The notes beneath the pieces were generated by a model, which made no database searches, was not told the DNA's origin, and worked only from the letters and a program-made list of their open reading frames with translations. From positions 1-37,767 of the forward strand of contig CANMJA010000040.1 of the NCBI GenBank assembly GCA_947498055.1: 37,767 nt of DNA, written 5' to 3'. The position numbers were made by a program, and so were the translations under genes. Source of the DNA: an uncultured Tenacibaculum sp. (GTDB lineage: Bacteria > Bacteroidota > Bacteroidia > Flavobacteriales > Flavobacteriaceae). Positions within the stretch are counted from its first letter, which is position 1, and the number at the start of each line of letters is the position of its first letter. Shown here one piece after another: positions 23,026-31,779 of this stretch.

Positions 23026-24186
23026 TCACGATTTAATGACTGATTGAAGTTGACTTTGTAACTCTAAAGCTTTTATTAATGCATTAATAAAAATATCTAA
23101 ATGCTCTTTCTTAACAGTCAATGACGGAAGAATCCGAAGTAAATTTGGATTTTTAGAACTTCCAGTAAAAATATGATGTTCAAAAATTAAATTTTTTCTG
23201 AGTTCCGCTACAGGAAAATCAAACTCTAAACCTAGCATTAACCCTCTACCTTTTATGTTTTTTATACTTGGAATTTCTTTTACTTTTTCTAAAAAGTAGT
23301 TAGAAACTTCTTGTGCGTTTTTTAATAAATTTTCTTTTTCAATGGTTTCTAAAACAGCCAAAGAAGCGGTACAAGCTAAATGATTACCACCAAAAGTTGT
23401 TCCTAGTAAGCCAAATGAAGCTTTAATTTTAGGATGAATTAAAATACCACCAATAGGAAAACCATTTCCCATTCCTTTAGCCATGGAAATAATATCGGGC
23501 TCTATTTCATGTTTTTGAAAAGCAAAAAAATCGCCAGTTCTACCAAAACCAGATTGTACCTCATCTGCAATAAAGATGGCTCCATATTTTTTACAAAGTG
23601 TATCTATTTCTTTATAAAAATCTGTAGAAGCTTCGTCTAAACCACCAACTCCTTGAATAATTTCGGTGATTACAGCGCATACATCTCCTTTAGATAGTAA
23701 TGTAGTTAAAGTTTCAACATCTCCAAACTCTAAAAATTCTACTTCTTGTTGTGCATTTATTGGAGCTACAATTTTAGGAATGTCTGTGGCTACAACTGCA
23801 GCAGATGTTCTACCATGAAAAGAATTTTTAAACGCAATAATTTTCTTTTTTTGTGTATGAAAAGAGGCCAGTTTTAAAGCATTTTCATTGGCTTCTGCGC
23901 CAGAATTACATAAAAATAACTCGTAATATTTACAATTAGAAATTTCGCAAATCTTCTTTGCTAATTCCTGTTGTAATGGGTTTTGAATAGAGTTACTGTA
24001 AAAACCAATGGTTGCAATTTGTTGTTGTAGTTTTTTTACATAAGTAGGGTGCGAGTGACCAATAGAAATAACGGCATGCCCGCCATATAAATCTAAATAT
24101 TCAGTGTTGTTTTCATCATATACAAATACATCTTTCGCTTTTACTGGTGTAATATCAAATAACGGATATACATTAAATAAACTCAT
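23026..24186 (-). CDS. argD: Acetylornithine/succinylornithine aminotransferase
   Basis: PLP-dependent class III aminotransferase that converts N-acyl-glutamate semialdehyde to N-acyl-ornithine. The 386-residue protein has the CNSGAEANENALKLA cofactor loop (residues 93-107), SFHGRT (122-127), IADEVQSGFGRTG (206-218) and the PLP lysine K237 in SMAKGMGNGFP. Its ATG overlaps the proC stop as ATGA, so the two are translationally coupled. No frameshift seen. Confidence 0.94.
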   Translation of the reverse strand: MSLFNVYPLFDITPVKAKDVFVYDENNTEYLDLYGGHAVISIGHSHPTYVKKLQQQIATIGFYSNSIQNPLQQELAKKICEISNCKYYELFLCNSGAEANENALKLASFHTQKKKIIAFKNSFHGRTSAAVVATDIPKIVAPINAQQEVEFLEFGDVETLTTLLSKGDVCAVITEIIQGVGGLDEASTDFYKEIDTLCKKYGAIFIADEVQSGFGRTGDFFAFQKHEIEPDIISMAKGMGNGFPIGGILIHPKIKASFGLLGTTFGGNHLACTASLAVLETIEKENLLKNAQEVSNYFLEKVKEIPSIKNIKGRGLMLGLEFDFPVAELRKNLIFEHHIFTGSSKNPNLLRILPSLTVKKEHLDIFINALIKALELQSQLQSVIKS

Positions 24187-24983
24187 ATTTGTTCTTTTTT
24201 AATAGTGTTAATTTTATGGAAAGAAGCTACCATTCCTTGAATTAATGAAGAACTTAAACCTTTGTGTTCCATTTCATTTAAACCTTCTATAGTACATCCT
24301 TTTGGAGTAGTAACTTTGTCTATTTCTTCTTCCGGATGGTTACCAGATTTAATTAGTAAACTAGCAGCACCTTCACTGGTGAACATTGCTAACTCTTGTG
24401 CTTCTTTAGCATCAAAACCTAATTGAATAGCAGCTTGGGTAGTAGCCCTAATTAAGCGCATCCAAAATGCTATACCACTAGCACAAATTACCGTAGCAGA
24501 TTGCATTAAGTTCTCTGAAATAACCATAGAGTTTCCTAATTGATTAAAAATAGTTTTAGCAAGTTCCATTTGTTCATTTCCTTTGGAGTTTGCACACAAA
24601 CAAGTCATAGATTTTCCTACTGCAATAGCGGTATTAGGCATGGCTCTTACAATAGATAGATGAGAGCCTACGATTCCTTCTATTTTTTCAATAGAAAAAC
24701 CAGTGATAGTTGAAATAATAAGATGTTTTTGGGTTAATGAACTTTTTATTTGCTGTAAAATAGTTTCTAAATGTTTTGGTTGAACAGCAAAAATTAGAAT
24801 ATCAGAATTTATAACAGCTTCTTCATTATTTGTGGTAATGGTTACATTATTATGTTCTTTGAAATTGCTTAGTTCAGTTACATTTCTTTTTGTTAAATAC
24901 AGTTTGTTAACACCGTTGTTATTAATTAATCCCTTTGCGATGGCTGTACCTAAATTTCCTGTTCCTATAATTGCTATTTTCAT
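24183..24983 (-). CDS. proC: Pyrroline-5-carboxylate reductase
   Basis: Reduces pyrroline-5-carboxylate to proline with NAD(P)H. The 266-residue protein opens with the dinucleotide-binding GTGNLG (residues 7-12), has the VRAMPNTA motif (about 116-123), and ends with the proC C-terminal signature, read here as KVTTPKGCTIEGL. It sits inside the arginine operon between argC and argD and overlaps argD, so proline and arginine synthesis are coregulated. One could ask whether it acts on an arginine intermediate instead, but the sequence looks like normal ProC. Confidence 0.93.
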   Translation of the reverse strand: MKIAIIGTGNLGTAIAKGLINNNGVNKLYLTKRNVTELSNFKEHNNVTITTNNEEAVINSDILIFAVQPKHLETILQQIKSSLTQKHLIISTITGFSIEKIEGIVGSHLSIVRAMPNTAIAVGKSMTCLCANSKGNEQMELAKTIFNQLGNSMVISENLMQSATVICASGIAFWMRLIRATTQAAIQLGFDAKEAQELAMFTSEGAASLLIKSGNHPEEEIDKVTTPKGCTIEGLNEMEHKGLSSSLIQGMVASFHKINTIKKEQI

Positions 24984-24994
24984 ATTAAAATTAT

Positions 24995-25972
24995 TTAAAA
25001 GTAAGTAGCTTTTAATTGTAAACCTTCTGTTTCTTCAAAACCAAATTGTAAATTCATATTATGTACTGCTTGTCCGGCTGCACCTTTTAAAAGATTGTCA
25101 ATACAACTGGTAATTAATAATTGATTACCATGTTTGTGAAGATGAAGTAAACATTTGTTGGTATTTACGACTTGTTTTAAGTGTATTGGTTGTTCACTAA
25201 CAAACGTAAACTTGGCATCTTTATAAAAGTCATTATACATGTGAACAGCCTCTTCAACAGAACCCTCAAAATAAGTATAAGCAGTAACAAAAATCCCTCT
25301 AGAAAAATTACCTCTATTTGGTAAAAAGAAAATTTCGTTATCAAAACTTTTTTGTAGCTGTTGCATAGATTGATTAATTTCTCCTAAATGCTGATGTGTA
25401 AAAGGTTTGTAATACGAAAAGTTATTATCTCTAAACGTAAAATGAGTGGTTTTAGATAAACTAGTACCAGCACCTGTAGCACCCGTAACAGCATTTATAT
25501 GAACATCTTTTTTTAATAAACTATTAGAAGCAAGTGGAAGTAATGCTAGTTGAATAGCAGTTGCAAAACAACCAGGATTAGCTATGAAATTAGCTTCTTT
25601 AATTTGTGTTTTATTAATTTCAGGTAAACCATATACAAATTCTTTTTCTTGAAAAACAGCGTCATCGTTCAATCTAAAATCATTACTTAAATCTATAATT
25701 TTTGTAGTTTTAGAAAAAGAATGTTCTTTTAAAAACTTAGAAGAATTACCATGCCCTAAACAAAGAAAAACAATAGAAACATTCGCATTTATATTACTTA
25801 CAAATTCTTGATCGGTACTACCAACTAAATCTTGATGTACAAAGCTAATTTTATTTCCTGCATTAGAAGTACTGTACACAAAATCAATAGTTACGTTTTG
25901 ATGAAACAATAATATCCTAATTAATTCTCCTGCGGTATAACCAGCACCACCAATAATTCCTACTTTAATCAT
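24995..25972 (-). CDS. argC: N-acyl-gamma-glutamyl-phosphate reductase
   Basis: NADPH-dependent reduction of N-acyl-glutamyl phosphate to the semialdehyde. The start at 25972 (MIKVGIIGGAGYTAGELIRI) is chosen because it begins at the Rossmann fold GGAGYTAGEL; it overlaps the argG end by eight bases. The 325-residue protein has the catalytic Cys135 in ANPGCFATA and the VTGATGAG segment that follows. The next gene, proC, starts 11 bases downstream. Confidence 0.94.
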   Translation of the reverse strand: MIKVGIIGGAGYTAGELIRILLFHQNVTIDFVYSTSNAGNKISFVHQDLVGSTDQEFVSNINANVSIVFLCLGHGNSSKFLKEHSFSKTTKIIDLSNDFRLNDDAVFQEKEFVYGLPEINKTQIKEANFIANPGCFATAIQLALLPLASNSLLKKDVHINAVTGATGAGTSLSKTTHFTFRDNNFSYYKPFTHQHLGEINQSMQQLQKSFDNEIFFLPNRGNFSRGIFVTAYTYFEGSVEEAVHMYNDFYKDAKFTFVSEQPIHLKQVVNTNKCLLHLHKHGNQLLITSCIDNLLKGAAGQAVHNMNLQFGFEETEGLQLKATYF

Positions 25973-27152
25973 AACCGTTTGTGTTTTGATAAATTTTTGT
26001 TTGATTTCCATAAATGTTTATAAAACCTTTAGCATCTTGTGCAGACCAAGCCTTATTTTCTTCCCCATAACTTCCAAAATCAGATTGCAATAAATCGTGA
26101 GGAGATTGAATACCATTAATTGTAAAATGATAGGGTTGTAGAGTGATAAAAACATCTCCTGTTACATTTTTTTGACTGTTAGTAAGCATCGCTTCTATAT
26201 CTCTCATTACAGGATCTAAGTATAAACCTTCATGTAAATGTGTACCATACCAATTAGCCACATATTCTTTATGTTGTAATTGCCATTTGGTTAAAGTATG
26301 TTTTTCTAATACATGATGTGCTTTAATAATAACCGTAGCAGCAGCTGCTTCAAAACCAACTCTACCTTTAATACCCAAAATAGTGTCACCTACATGAATA
26401 TCTCTACCAATAGCATAAGAAGCAGCAAGTTCATTTATTTGTTCAATAATTATAGGCGCATCATTTTTAGTGTCATTTAAGGCTACAGGTTCTCCTTTAT
26501 CAAAGGAAATTTTAATGGTTATGGCTTCTGTTTTTGTTAATTGAGAAGGGTAAGCCTCGTTTGGTAAAGGTAGGTGAGAGGTTAAGGTTTCATCTCCACC
26601 AACACTAGTACCCCAAAGTCCTTTATTAATAGAGTATTTAGCTTTTTCCCATTCCATTTCTACGCCGTTCTTTTGCAAGTAATCAATTTCTTGCTGTCTG
26701 GTTAAAGTATTATCTCTAATAGGAGTAATAATTTTTATGTTTGGAGCTAATGTGTTAAAAATTAAATCAAAACGAACCTGATCGTTTCCAGCACCAGTAC
26801 TACCATGTGCAATATAATTGGCTCCAATACTTTTTGCATATTCAATAATTTCTATAGCTTGAATAATTCTTTCAGCGCTTACAGATAAAGGATAAGTATT
26901 GTTTTTTAAAACGTTACCATAAATAAGGTATTTAATTACTTTTTGATAATAATTAGAAACAGCATGAATATTTTTATACGTTTTTACGCCTAAAGCGTAT
27001 GCTTTTTTTTCTATATTGTTAATTTCATTAGTTGTAAATCCGCCAGTATTTACACTAACAGCGTGTACTTCAAAATTTTTATCTTTAGATAAATGTACAG
27101 CACAGTACGAGGTGTCTAAACCACCACTATAAGCAAGAACTAATTTTTTCAT
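25965..27152 (-). CDS. argG: Argininosuccinate synthase
   Basis: Joins citrulline and aspartate with ATP. The 395-residue protein has the PP-loop AYSGGLDTSYC (residues 7-17), the YIAHGSTGAGNDQVRFD motif (about 112-128) and SINKGLWG followed by a short loop. It overlaps the upstream GNAT stop as ATGA and the downstream argC start by eight bases, so expression is tightly coupled. Sequence is of the shorter Bacteroidota type. Confidence 0.94.
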   Translation of the reverse strand: MKKLVLAYSGGLDTSYCAVHLSKDKNFEVHAVSVNTGGFTTNEINNIEKKAYALGVKTYKNIHAVSNYYQKVIKYLIYGNVLKNNTYPLSVSAERIIQAIEIIEYAKSIGANYIAHGSTGAGNDQVRFDLIFNTLAPNIKIITPIRDNTLTRQQEIDYLQKNGVEMEWEKAKYSINKGLWGTSVGGDETLTSHLPLPNEAYPSQLTKTEAITIKISFDKGEPVALNDTKNDAPIIIEQINELAASYAIGRDIHVGDTILGIKGRVGFEAAAATVIIKAHHVLEKHTLTKWQLQHKEYVANWYGTHLHEGLYLDPVMRDIEAMLTNSQKNVTGDVFITLQPYHFTINGIQSPHDLLQSDFGSYGEENKAWSAQDAKGFINIYGNQTKIYQNTNGYD

Positions 27153-27769
27153 TTTTTCTCTTTTTTAAGGAAAAGGTGTTGTTTGATACTTTTTAAACGT
27201 TGAAATGTTTTCTCTTTAATTTTACGTTTGGGTTCATTTTTAGTTTCGTTTTCAGGATTGTAAAGCATTCCTGTGCATAAACACATTTGCCGTTCTGTTC
27301 TTTGTAAAACATCGTAATTAATGCAAGTTTGACAGCCTTTCCAGAAAGATTCATCCGTAGTTAATTCAGAAAAAGTAACAGGTTTATATCCTAAATCACT
27401 ATTTAATTTCATAACGGCTAATCCTGTTGTGATACTAAAAATCTTAGCTTTTGGAAATTTGGTTCTAGAATGATTGAATACTTGTTGTTTTATCTTTTTA
27501 GCTAATCCAATACCTCTATAATTAGGATGTACTATTAAACCTGAGTTGGCAACAAATTTTCCATGGCTCCATGATTCTATATAACAAAATCCTGCAAAAT
27601 TTTCATTATCTAAGGCAATTACAGCATTACCTTCTTTCATTTTCGATATAATATATTCAGGCTTTCTTTTTGCAATACCAGTGCCTCTTATTTTTGCGGC
27701 ATTTTCTATGGTAACACAAATTTCTTGTGCATAAACGCTATGTGATGTATCCGCAATAATGATTTTCAT
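27149..27769 (-). CDS. GNAT acyltransferase, first gene of the arginine operon (candidate glutamate N-acyltransferase)
   Basis: A 206-residue GNAT protein: motif A is GLIVHPNYRGIGLAKKIK (residues about 77-95, RGIGLA at 85-90). The C-terminus has a cysteine cluster (WKGCQTCINYDVLQ, MCLCTG) unusual for GNATs and then a basic tail. By position it is the best candidate for the first committed step, acylation of glutamate; no other argA/argJ is in the operon. In the succinyl pathway the donor would be succinyl-CoA, which is inference. It overlaps argG (ATGA). The operon promoter should lie in the gap upstream, but I could not find a clear TAnnTTTG box there. Confidence 0.8.
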   Translation of the reverse strand: MKIIIADTSHSVYAQEICVTIENAAKIRGTGIAKRKPEYIISKMKEGNAVIALDNENFAGFCYIESWSHGKFVANSGLIVHPNYRGIGLAKKIKQQVFNHSRTKFPKAKIFSITTGLAVMKLNSDLGYKPVTFSELTTDESFWKGCQTCINYDVLQRTERQMCLCTGMLYNPENETKNEPKRKIKEKTFQRLKSIKQHLFLKKEKK

Positions 27770-28413
27770 TGCTTTGATGTTTTAATTAAAAAATTTAATT
27801 CTAGGATATTTAGGTCAGATTTTATTTTCTGTTTTTTTTCCTAAGGATGCTTTGTTGTTTTTGAATTAGAGAACCGGACTCACCTAAGTTCTATAGTGTA
27901 GAATAGCCCCTACGGGCGCGGAAAAATGCGGCGTGTATTAGTACTATTCATAAAAATAGTGAAGCTGTAAATAAAAAAATGTGAGTTTAAAGTTTGCATG
28001 ATAATAAGGTATTCAAATTCAATTAATTCTAGATAAAGAACATATTAGCGACGTCGCATGGGGCGTCGTCGAATTAAAATTTGATTTGTCTTATTGTTTG
28101 TATGCATTGTGTGGCTAATCTATGAAAAAAAATGAAATAGACGATGTTTTTTTATAAAAAAAAATATTTTTTGCTTTTCTAGTGAGGTTTATTTAGTTGC
28201 TTAAGTTGTTGAAAAATGATGCTCATGGATTTTATTAATTAAGCTAGAATTTTTACAATATTTATTATTACTTGACAATGTAGGAGTGAATTACACAGTT
28301 TTAATTAAAATTTACGATTCATCCTATAAAAAATACAATTGAGTAATTATTAATTTATAAAAGAAGTATAATTCTGCAAATTTGTAGTATAATTAATTTA
28401 AAACTTTATAAGT
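27770..28413. other. Long intergenic region between the arginine and 2TM operons
   Basis: 644 bases without a convincing gene. It must hold promoters of the two divergent operons. Visible structures are a small palindrome TTCTATAGTGTAGAA (near 27890), a GC-rich patch with CCCCTACGGGCGCGG just after it, the hairpin CGACGTCGC-ATGGG-GCGTCGTCG (28049-28071), and an inverted repeat at 28367-28394. No tRNA was seen. Confidence 0.6.
28367..28394. promoter_or_regulatory. Imperfect inverted repeat, candidate operator
   Basis: TATAATTCTGCAAA is followed by TTTGTAGTATAATT; ten of fourteen positions are complementary around an AAATTT centre. It ends 19 bases before the start of the DUF2141 gene that leads the signalling operon. 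Confidence 0.35.
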
Positions 28414-28824
28414 ATGAAAATTTTAGTAACCCTACTAATATCTGTCACAAGCTTCTTAAATATTGCTGCTCAAAGTAAAAAGATTACAGTTACAGTAGCT
28501 AATGTAACTAGTAATAAAGGAAACATGAAATTTGCACTTCATAATAAAGAAACTTTTTTAGTGAGAACACCAATACAAGCAAAAGAAGCAATCATAGAAG
28601 GAGGAAAAAGCACTGTTGTTTTTAAAAATATACCGGAAGGAGAATATGCAGTAATTTGTTATCATGATAAAAATAGCAATGGGAAAATGGATTTCGAAGT
28701 TAATGGTATGCCAATGGAAGATTATGGAGCATCAAATAATGTAATGACTTTTGGACCTCCAAACTATGAAGATGCAAAATTTAAGGTTATAGATAAAAAT
28801 GTATCTTTAGATATTAGATTGTAG
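28414..28824 (+). CDS. Exported DUF2141-family protein
   Basis: A 136-residue protein with a signal peptide (MKILVTLLISVTSFLNIAAQ, residues 1-20) and the DUF2141 core: VTVANVTSNKGNMKFALHNK, FKNIPEGEYAVICYHDKNSN, NGKMDFEVNGMPMEDYGASN, ending in a beta-strand-rich tail (FKVIDKNVSLDIRL). The family is small, periplasmic or outer-surface and of unknown function; DHDxNxNGKLD-type loops may bind calcium. It is the first gene of the 5.2-kb plus-strand operon, 29 bases ahead of the sensor kinase. Confidence 0.9.
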   Translation: MKILVTLLISVTSFLNIAAQSKKITVTVANVTSNKGNMKFALHNKETFLVRTPIQAKEAIIEGGKSTVVFKNIPEGEYAVICYHDKNSNGKMDFEVNGMPMEDYGASNNVMTFGPPNYEDAKFKVIDKNVSLDIRL

Positions 28825-28853
28825 ATTATTTAGTTTAATAAAAAAGAACAATA

Positions 28854-30200
28854 ATGAAGGAAGTATTTAGCCTAGGTAATTTAAAAAAAGAGTTTACTTT
28901 AACTTTAAAAATAACATTGATATGTGCTGTTGCTTTTTTTATAATCAATGGAAATTATAACATAAAAACCTTCTTAATTTCTATTGGGGTTTCTGGAATG
29001 TATTCTTTTAGTTTGGCTTTTGGACAAGGAGTTTTAAATAATTATTTATCTTCTAAATGGGATTGGGTTAAAGAAACGAATACAAGAGTTTGGTTAGGTA
29101 TAATTTCTACGATTGTTTATACGATATTTTTTATTCTTATAATTCATTATATCTTTTTTATAAAAATTCAAGGACAAGACGCTCGTTTATTTTTTAAGTT
29201 TCCAATGATTTGGCAGCATATATTTTGGTGTTTTTTCTCTTTTGGTGTTTCGGCTTTTTTACATGCTAGAGGCTTTATGAGAGAATGGAAAAAATCGGTA
29301 ACGCAAGAAAGTACACAACAACAAATAGTAGCTAAAACTGAAACAGCAAAGTTTGAAACATTAAAAAGTCAAATAGATCCACATTTTTTATTTAATAGTT
29401 TAAATGTTTTAACTTCTTTAATAAGTGAAAATCCGCATCAAGCAGAACGATTCACTACAAAGTTGTCTAAAGTTTATAGATACGTTTTAGAACAACGTAA
29501 TAAAGAATTGATTCCAATTTCTGAAGAATTACAATTCGCAAAAGTGTATATGGAATTATTACAAATGCGATTTGAGGATGCTTTAGAATTTGAGGTTCCA
29601 GAATCTGTTAGCAATAGCGATGTAAAAATAGTTCCGCTGTCTTTGCAATTATTATTAGAAAATGCAGTAAAACACAATGTAGTTTCTAGTTCTAAACCAC
29701 TAAAAATTTCTATTTATGAGGAAGAAGGGTATTTAAAAATTAGAAATAATAGTAATCCTAAAGAAGCAATTGGAGGAAAAAGTACAAAGGTAGGTTTACA
29801 AAATATAGCAGATAGATACGGATTAATTTCTGAAAAAAGTATTCAAATAGAAAATAATAATAAAACATTTACAGTGAGTTTACCACTGTTATTAAAAACA
29901 AAAAATATAATGAAAACATCAGAAGATTTTGAAAACAATAGTTATATAAAAGCAGTAGAAAAAGTAGAAAAAATAAAAGAGTTTTATCAGAACTTAATTA
30001 CTTACATCATTTTTGTACCTGTATTTATATTTATTAATTTACGTTTTTCTCCTCAGTTTCATTGGTTCTATTTTCCAATTTTTGGATGGGGAATAGGAGT
30101 GTTATTTCATGGATTAGAAGTATATAACTATAGTATCTTTTTAGGGAAAGATTGGGAAGATCGTAAGATTAAAGAGTTAATGAATAAAGATGAATATTAG
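28854..30200 (+). CDS. LytS-type sensor histidine kinase with a fused C-terminal 2TM domain
   Basis: The 448-residue protein has about four membrane helices (residues about 14-140), then the His_kinase domain of the LytS/YehU type with phosphoacceptor His177 in QIDPHFLFNSLNVL, an N-box (LLLENAVKHN) and a GLQNIADRYG G-box (residues to about 340). From Met353 (nucleotide 29910) the last 96 residues are a complete 2TM unit ending KDWEDRKIKELMNKDEY, the same length as the separate 2TM proteins that follow. It most likely phosphorylates the LytTR regulator at the operon end. The fusion is direct and in frame. Confidence 0.92.
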   Translation: MKEVFSLGNLKKEFTLTLKITLICAVAFFIINGNYNIKTFLISIGVSGMYSFSLAFGQGVLNNYLSSKWDWVKETNTRVWLGIISTIVYTIFFILIIHYIFFIKIQGQDARLFFKFPMIWQHIFWCFFSFGVSAFLHARGFMREWKKSVTQESTQQQIVAKTETAKFETLKSQIDPHFLFNSLNVLTSLISENPHQAERFTTKLSKVYRYVLEQRNKELIPISEELQFAKVYMELLQMRFEDALEFEVPESVSNSDVKIVPLSLQLLLENAVKHNVVSSSKPLKISIYEEEGYLKIRNNSNPKEAIGGKSTKVGLQNIADRYGLISEKSIQIENNNKTFTVSLPLLLKTKNIMKTSEDFENNSYIKAVEKVEKIKEFYQNLITYIIFVPVFIFINLRFSPQFHWFYFPIFGWGIGVLFHGLEVYNYSIFLGKDWEDRKIKELMNKDEY

Positions 30201-30205
30201 AACGT

Positions 30206-30505
30206 ATGGATACAAGTGTTATAAACGAAGCAAAATATTTTAGAGCTGTTAAAAGGATAAAAATAATTAAAGCATTCTACTTAAATGTAACTGTTTATTG
30301 TACAATAATACCTATACTAATATATATAAATTTAAAGTATAGCCCTCATTATTATTGGTTTTGGTTTTCTGCATTGGGTTGGGGAGTTGGTTTATTATCG
30401 CATGCATTTCAAGCATTTGAATGGTATAAAATCTTTTTAAGTAAAGATTGGGAAGATCGTAAGATTAAAGAATTAATGATAAAAGACATGCAAAATGGAA
30501 AGTAA
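30206..30505 (+). CDS. 2TM-domain protein, unit 2
   Basis: A 99-residue membrane protein: AVKRIKIIKAFYLNVTVYC, helix 1, SPHYYWFWFSALGWGVGLLSHA with helix 2, and the tail KDWEDRKIKELMIKDM. Closest to the C-terminal domain of the kinase (shared KDWEDRKIKELM). Its end overlaps the next gene by 11 bases. Confidence 0.9.
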   Translation: MDTSVINEAKYFRAVKRIKIIKAFYLNVTVYCTIIPILIYINLKYSPHYYWFWFSALGWGVGLLSHAFQAFEWYKIFLSKDWEDRKIKELMIKDMQNGK

Positions 30506-30776
30506 TTATTTAGAAGAACAACGTTTTTTAAAAGCCAAAAAGAAAGTAAAGGAAATAAAAGGATTTTATGTTCATTTAGCATTGTACCTTTTAAATATAC
30601 CATTAATTATTACAGTTAATTTACTAACATCTCCAGAGTTTCATTGGTTTTGGTTTTCTGTACTAGGTTGGGGAGTTGCTATAGGAATACATGCGTTTAT
30701 TACATTTGATAACCGTCTTTTAGGAAAAGATTGGGAAGAGAATAAGATTAAAGAGTTAATGGCAAAAGATGTGTAA
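30495..30776 (+). CDS. 2TM-domain protein, unit 3
   Basis: A 93-residue two-helix protein: EEQRFLKAKKKVKEIKGFYV, SPEFHWFWFSVLGWGVAIGI, and KDWEENKIKELMAKDV. It starts within the end of unit 2, so the units are likely translated together. Confidence 0.9.
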   Translation: MESNYLEEQRFLKAKKKVKEIKGFYVHLALYLLNIPLIITVNLLTSPEFHWFWFSVLGWGVAIGIHAFITFDNRLLGKDWEENKIKELMAKDV

Positions 30777-30777
30777 A

Positions 30778-31122
30778 ATGGAAAATAGATATACAGAAGA
30801 ACAGCGTTTTTTAAAAGCGAAAAAAAGAGTAAAAGATATTAAAGGTTTTTATTCTCATTTAATTGTTTATGTTTTAGTAAATATTTTTCTTAGTGCTATC
30901 ATTATTTTCGGAATGATGCATGATGGTAAGAAATCTTTTACAGAAGTAATCACAGAATTTGGAGTATATTCAACTTGGTTTTTTTGGGGAATAGGAGTCT
31001 TTTTTCATTGGTTAGGAGTTTTTGGATATGGTAGTATTGTTTCTAAAAATTGGGAAGAAAGAAAGATAAAAGAATTGATGGAGAAGGAAGAAAATAGAAA
31101 TAAAAAAATACTAAATAAATAG
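30778..31122 (+). CDS. 2TM-domain protein, unit 4
   Basis: The start at 30778 (MENRYTEEQRFLKAKKRVKD) aligns with unit 3; an ATG three codons earlier (30769) is possible. The 114-residue protein has a longer linker between the two helices (GMMHDGKKSFTEVITEFGVY), then STWFFWGIGVFFHWLGVFG and NWEERKIKELMEKEE. Confidence 0.88.
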   Translation: MENRYTEEQRFLKAKKRVKDIKGFYSHLIVYVLVNIFLSAIIIFGMMHDGKKSFTEVITEFGVYSTWFFWGIGVFFHWLGVFGYGSIVSKNWEERKIKELMEKEENRNKKILNK

Positions 31123-31125
31123 AGG

Positions 31126-31443
31126 ATGGAAAAGATAGATAATAACAATGAAGAAAAACGATATTTAAGAGCTAAAAAGAGAATAGAAGAGTTAAAAAAG
31201 TTTTACAAACATTTAGCTGTGTATATAATTGTAAATACATTCATATCTACAAGAAAAATTATGCGAAATATGGAGAATGGAGAAACTTTTGAGGAGGCTT
31301 TTTTTGATTCGAGTACATTTATTGTATGGTTTTTTTGGGGAATAGGAATTGTATTACAGGCCTTTAAAATTTTTGGTTTTAATTTCTTTATGGGAAAAAA
31401 TTGGGAAGAACAAAAGATTAAAGAATTAATGAACGAAAAGTAA
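31126..31443 (+). CDS. 2TM-domain protein, unit 5
   Basis: A 105-residue unit: EEKRYLRAKKRIEELKKFYK, an inner loop NMENGETFEEAFFDSS, FIVWFFWGIGIVLQAFKIFG, NWEEQKIKELMNEK. It resembles unit 4 in the longer loop, suggesting a local duplication. Confidence 0.9.
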   Translation: MEKIDNNNEEKRYLRAKKRIEELKKFYKHLAVYIIVNTFISTRKIMRNMENGETFEEAFFDSSTFIVWFFWGIGIVLQAFKIFGFNFFMGKNWEEQKIKELMNEK

Positions 31444-31448
31444 GTGTT

Positions 31449-31778
31449 ATGACTTTAGACTTAGAGGAAAATAAATTAAAAAAAGTGAAAAGAAAAGTAG
31501 AAAGATTAAAAGGTTTTTATAAACATTTAATAGCATTTCTAATTATTAATTTATTGTTTGTTCTATCTTCTAATTTATTAGAATTTAATTTCCAACTTTT
31601 CGGTGATTTAAAGATAAATAATCGATGGAGTTTTGAAAACCCTAAGCATTACCCGCTTTGGTTAATTTGGGGCATTTTTTTACTATTTCATGCAATAAAT
31701 ACATTTGTGAAACCTATCTTTTTTACAGAAGATTGGGAGAAAAAAAAGATTAATGAATTAATGCATAAAAAGAAGTAA
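31449..31778 (+). CDS. 2TM-domain protein, unit 6 (divergent)
   Basis: A 109-residue unit, the most divergent: KVKRKVERLKGFYKHLIAFL, an unusual inner stretch (NFQLFGDLKINNRWSFENPK), YPLWLIWGIFLLFHAINTF and DWEKKKINELMHKKK. The IKELM motif has become INELM. It is followed after one base by the amidohydrolase gene. Confidence 0.88.
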   Translation: MTLDLEENKLKKVKRKVERLKGFYKHLIAFLIINLLFVLSSNLLEFNFQLFGDLKINNRWSFENPKHYPLWLIWGIFLLFHAINTFVKPIFFTEDWEKKKINELMHKKK

Positions 31779-31779
31779 G

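Noticed and set aside
25973..26011. 13-codon extension of argC
   Set aside because: It would overlap argG by 47 bases, and the Rossmann fold begins at MIKVGIIGG.
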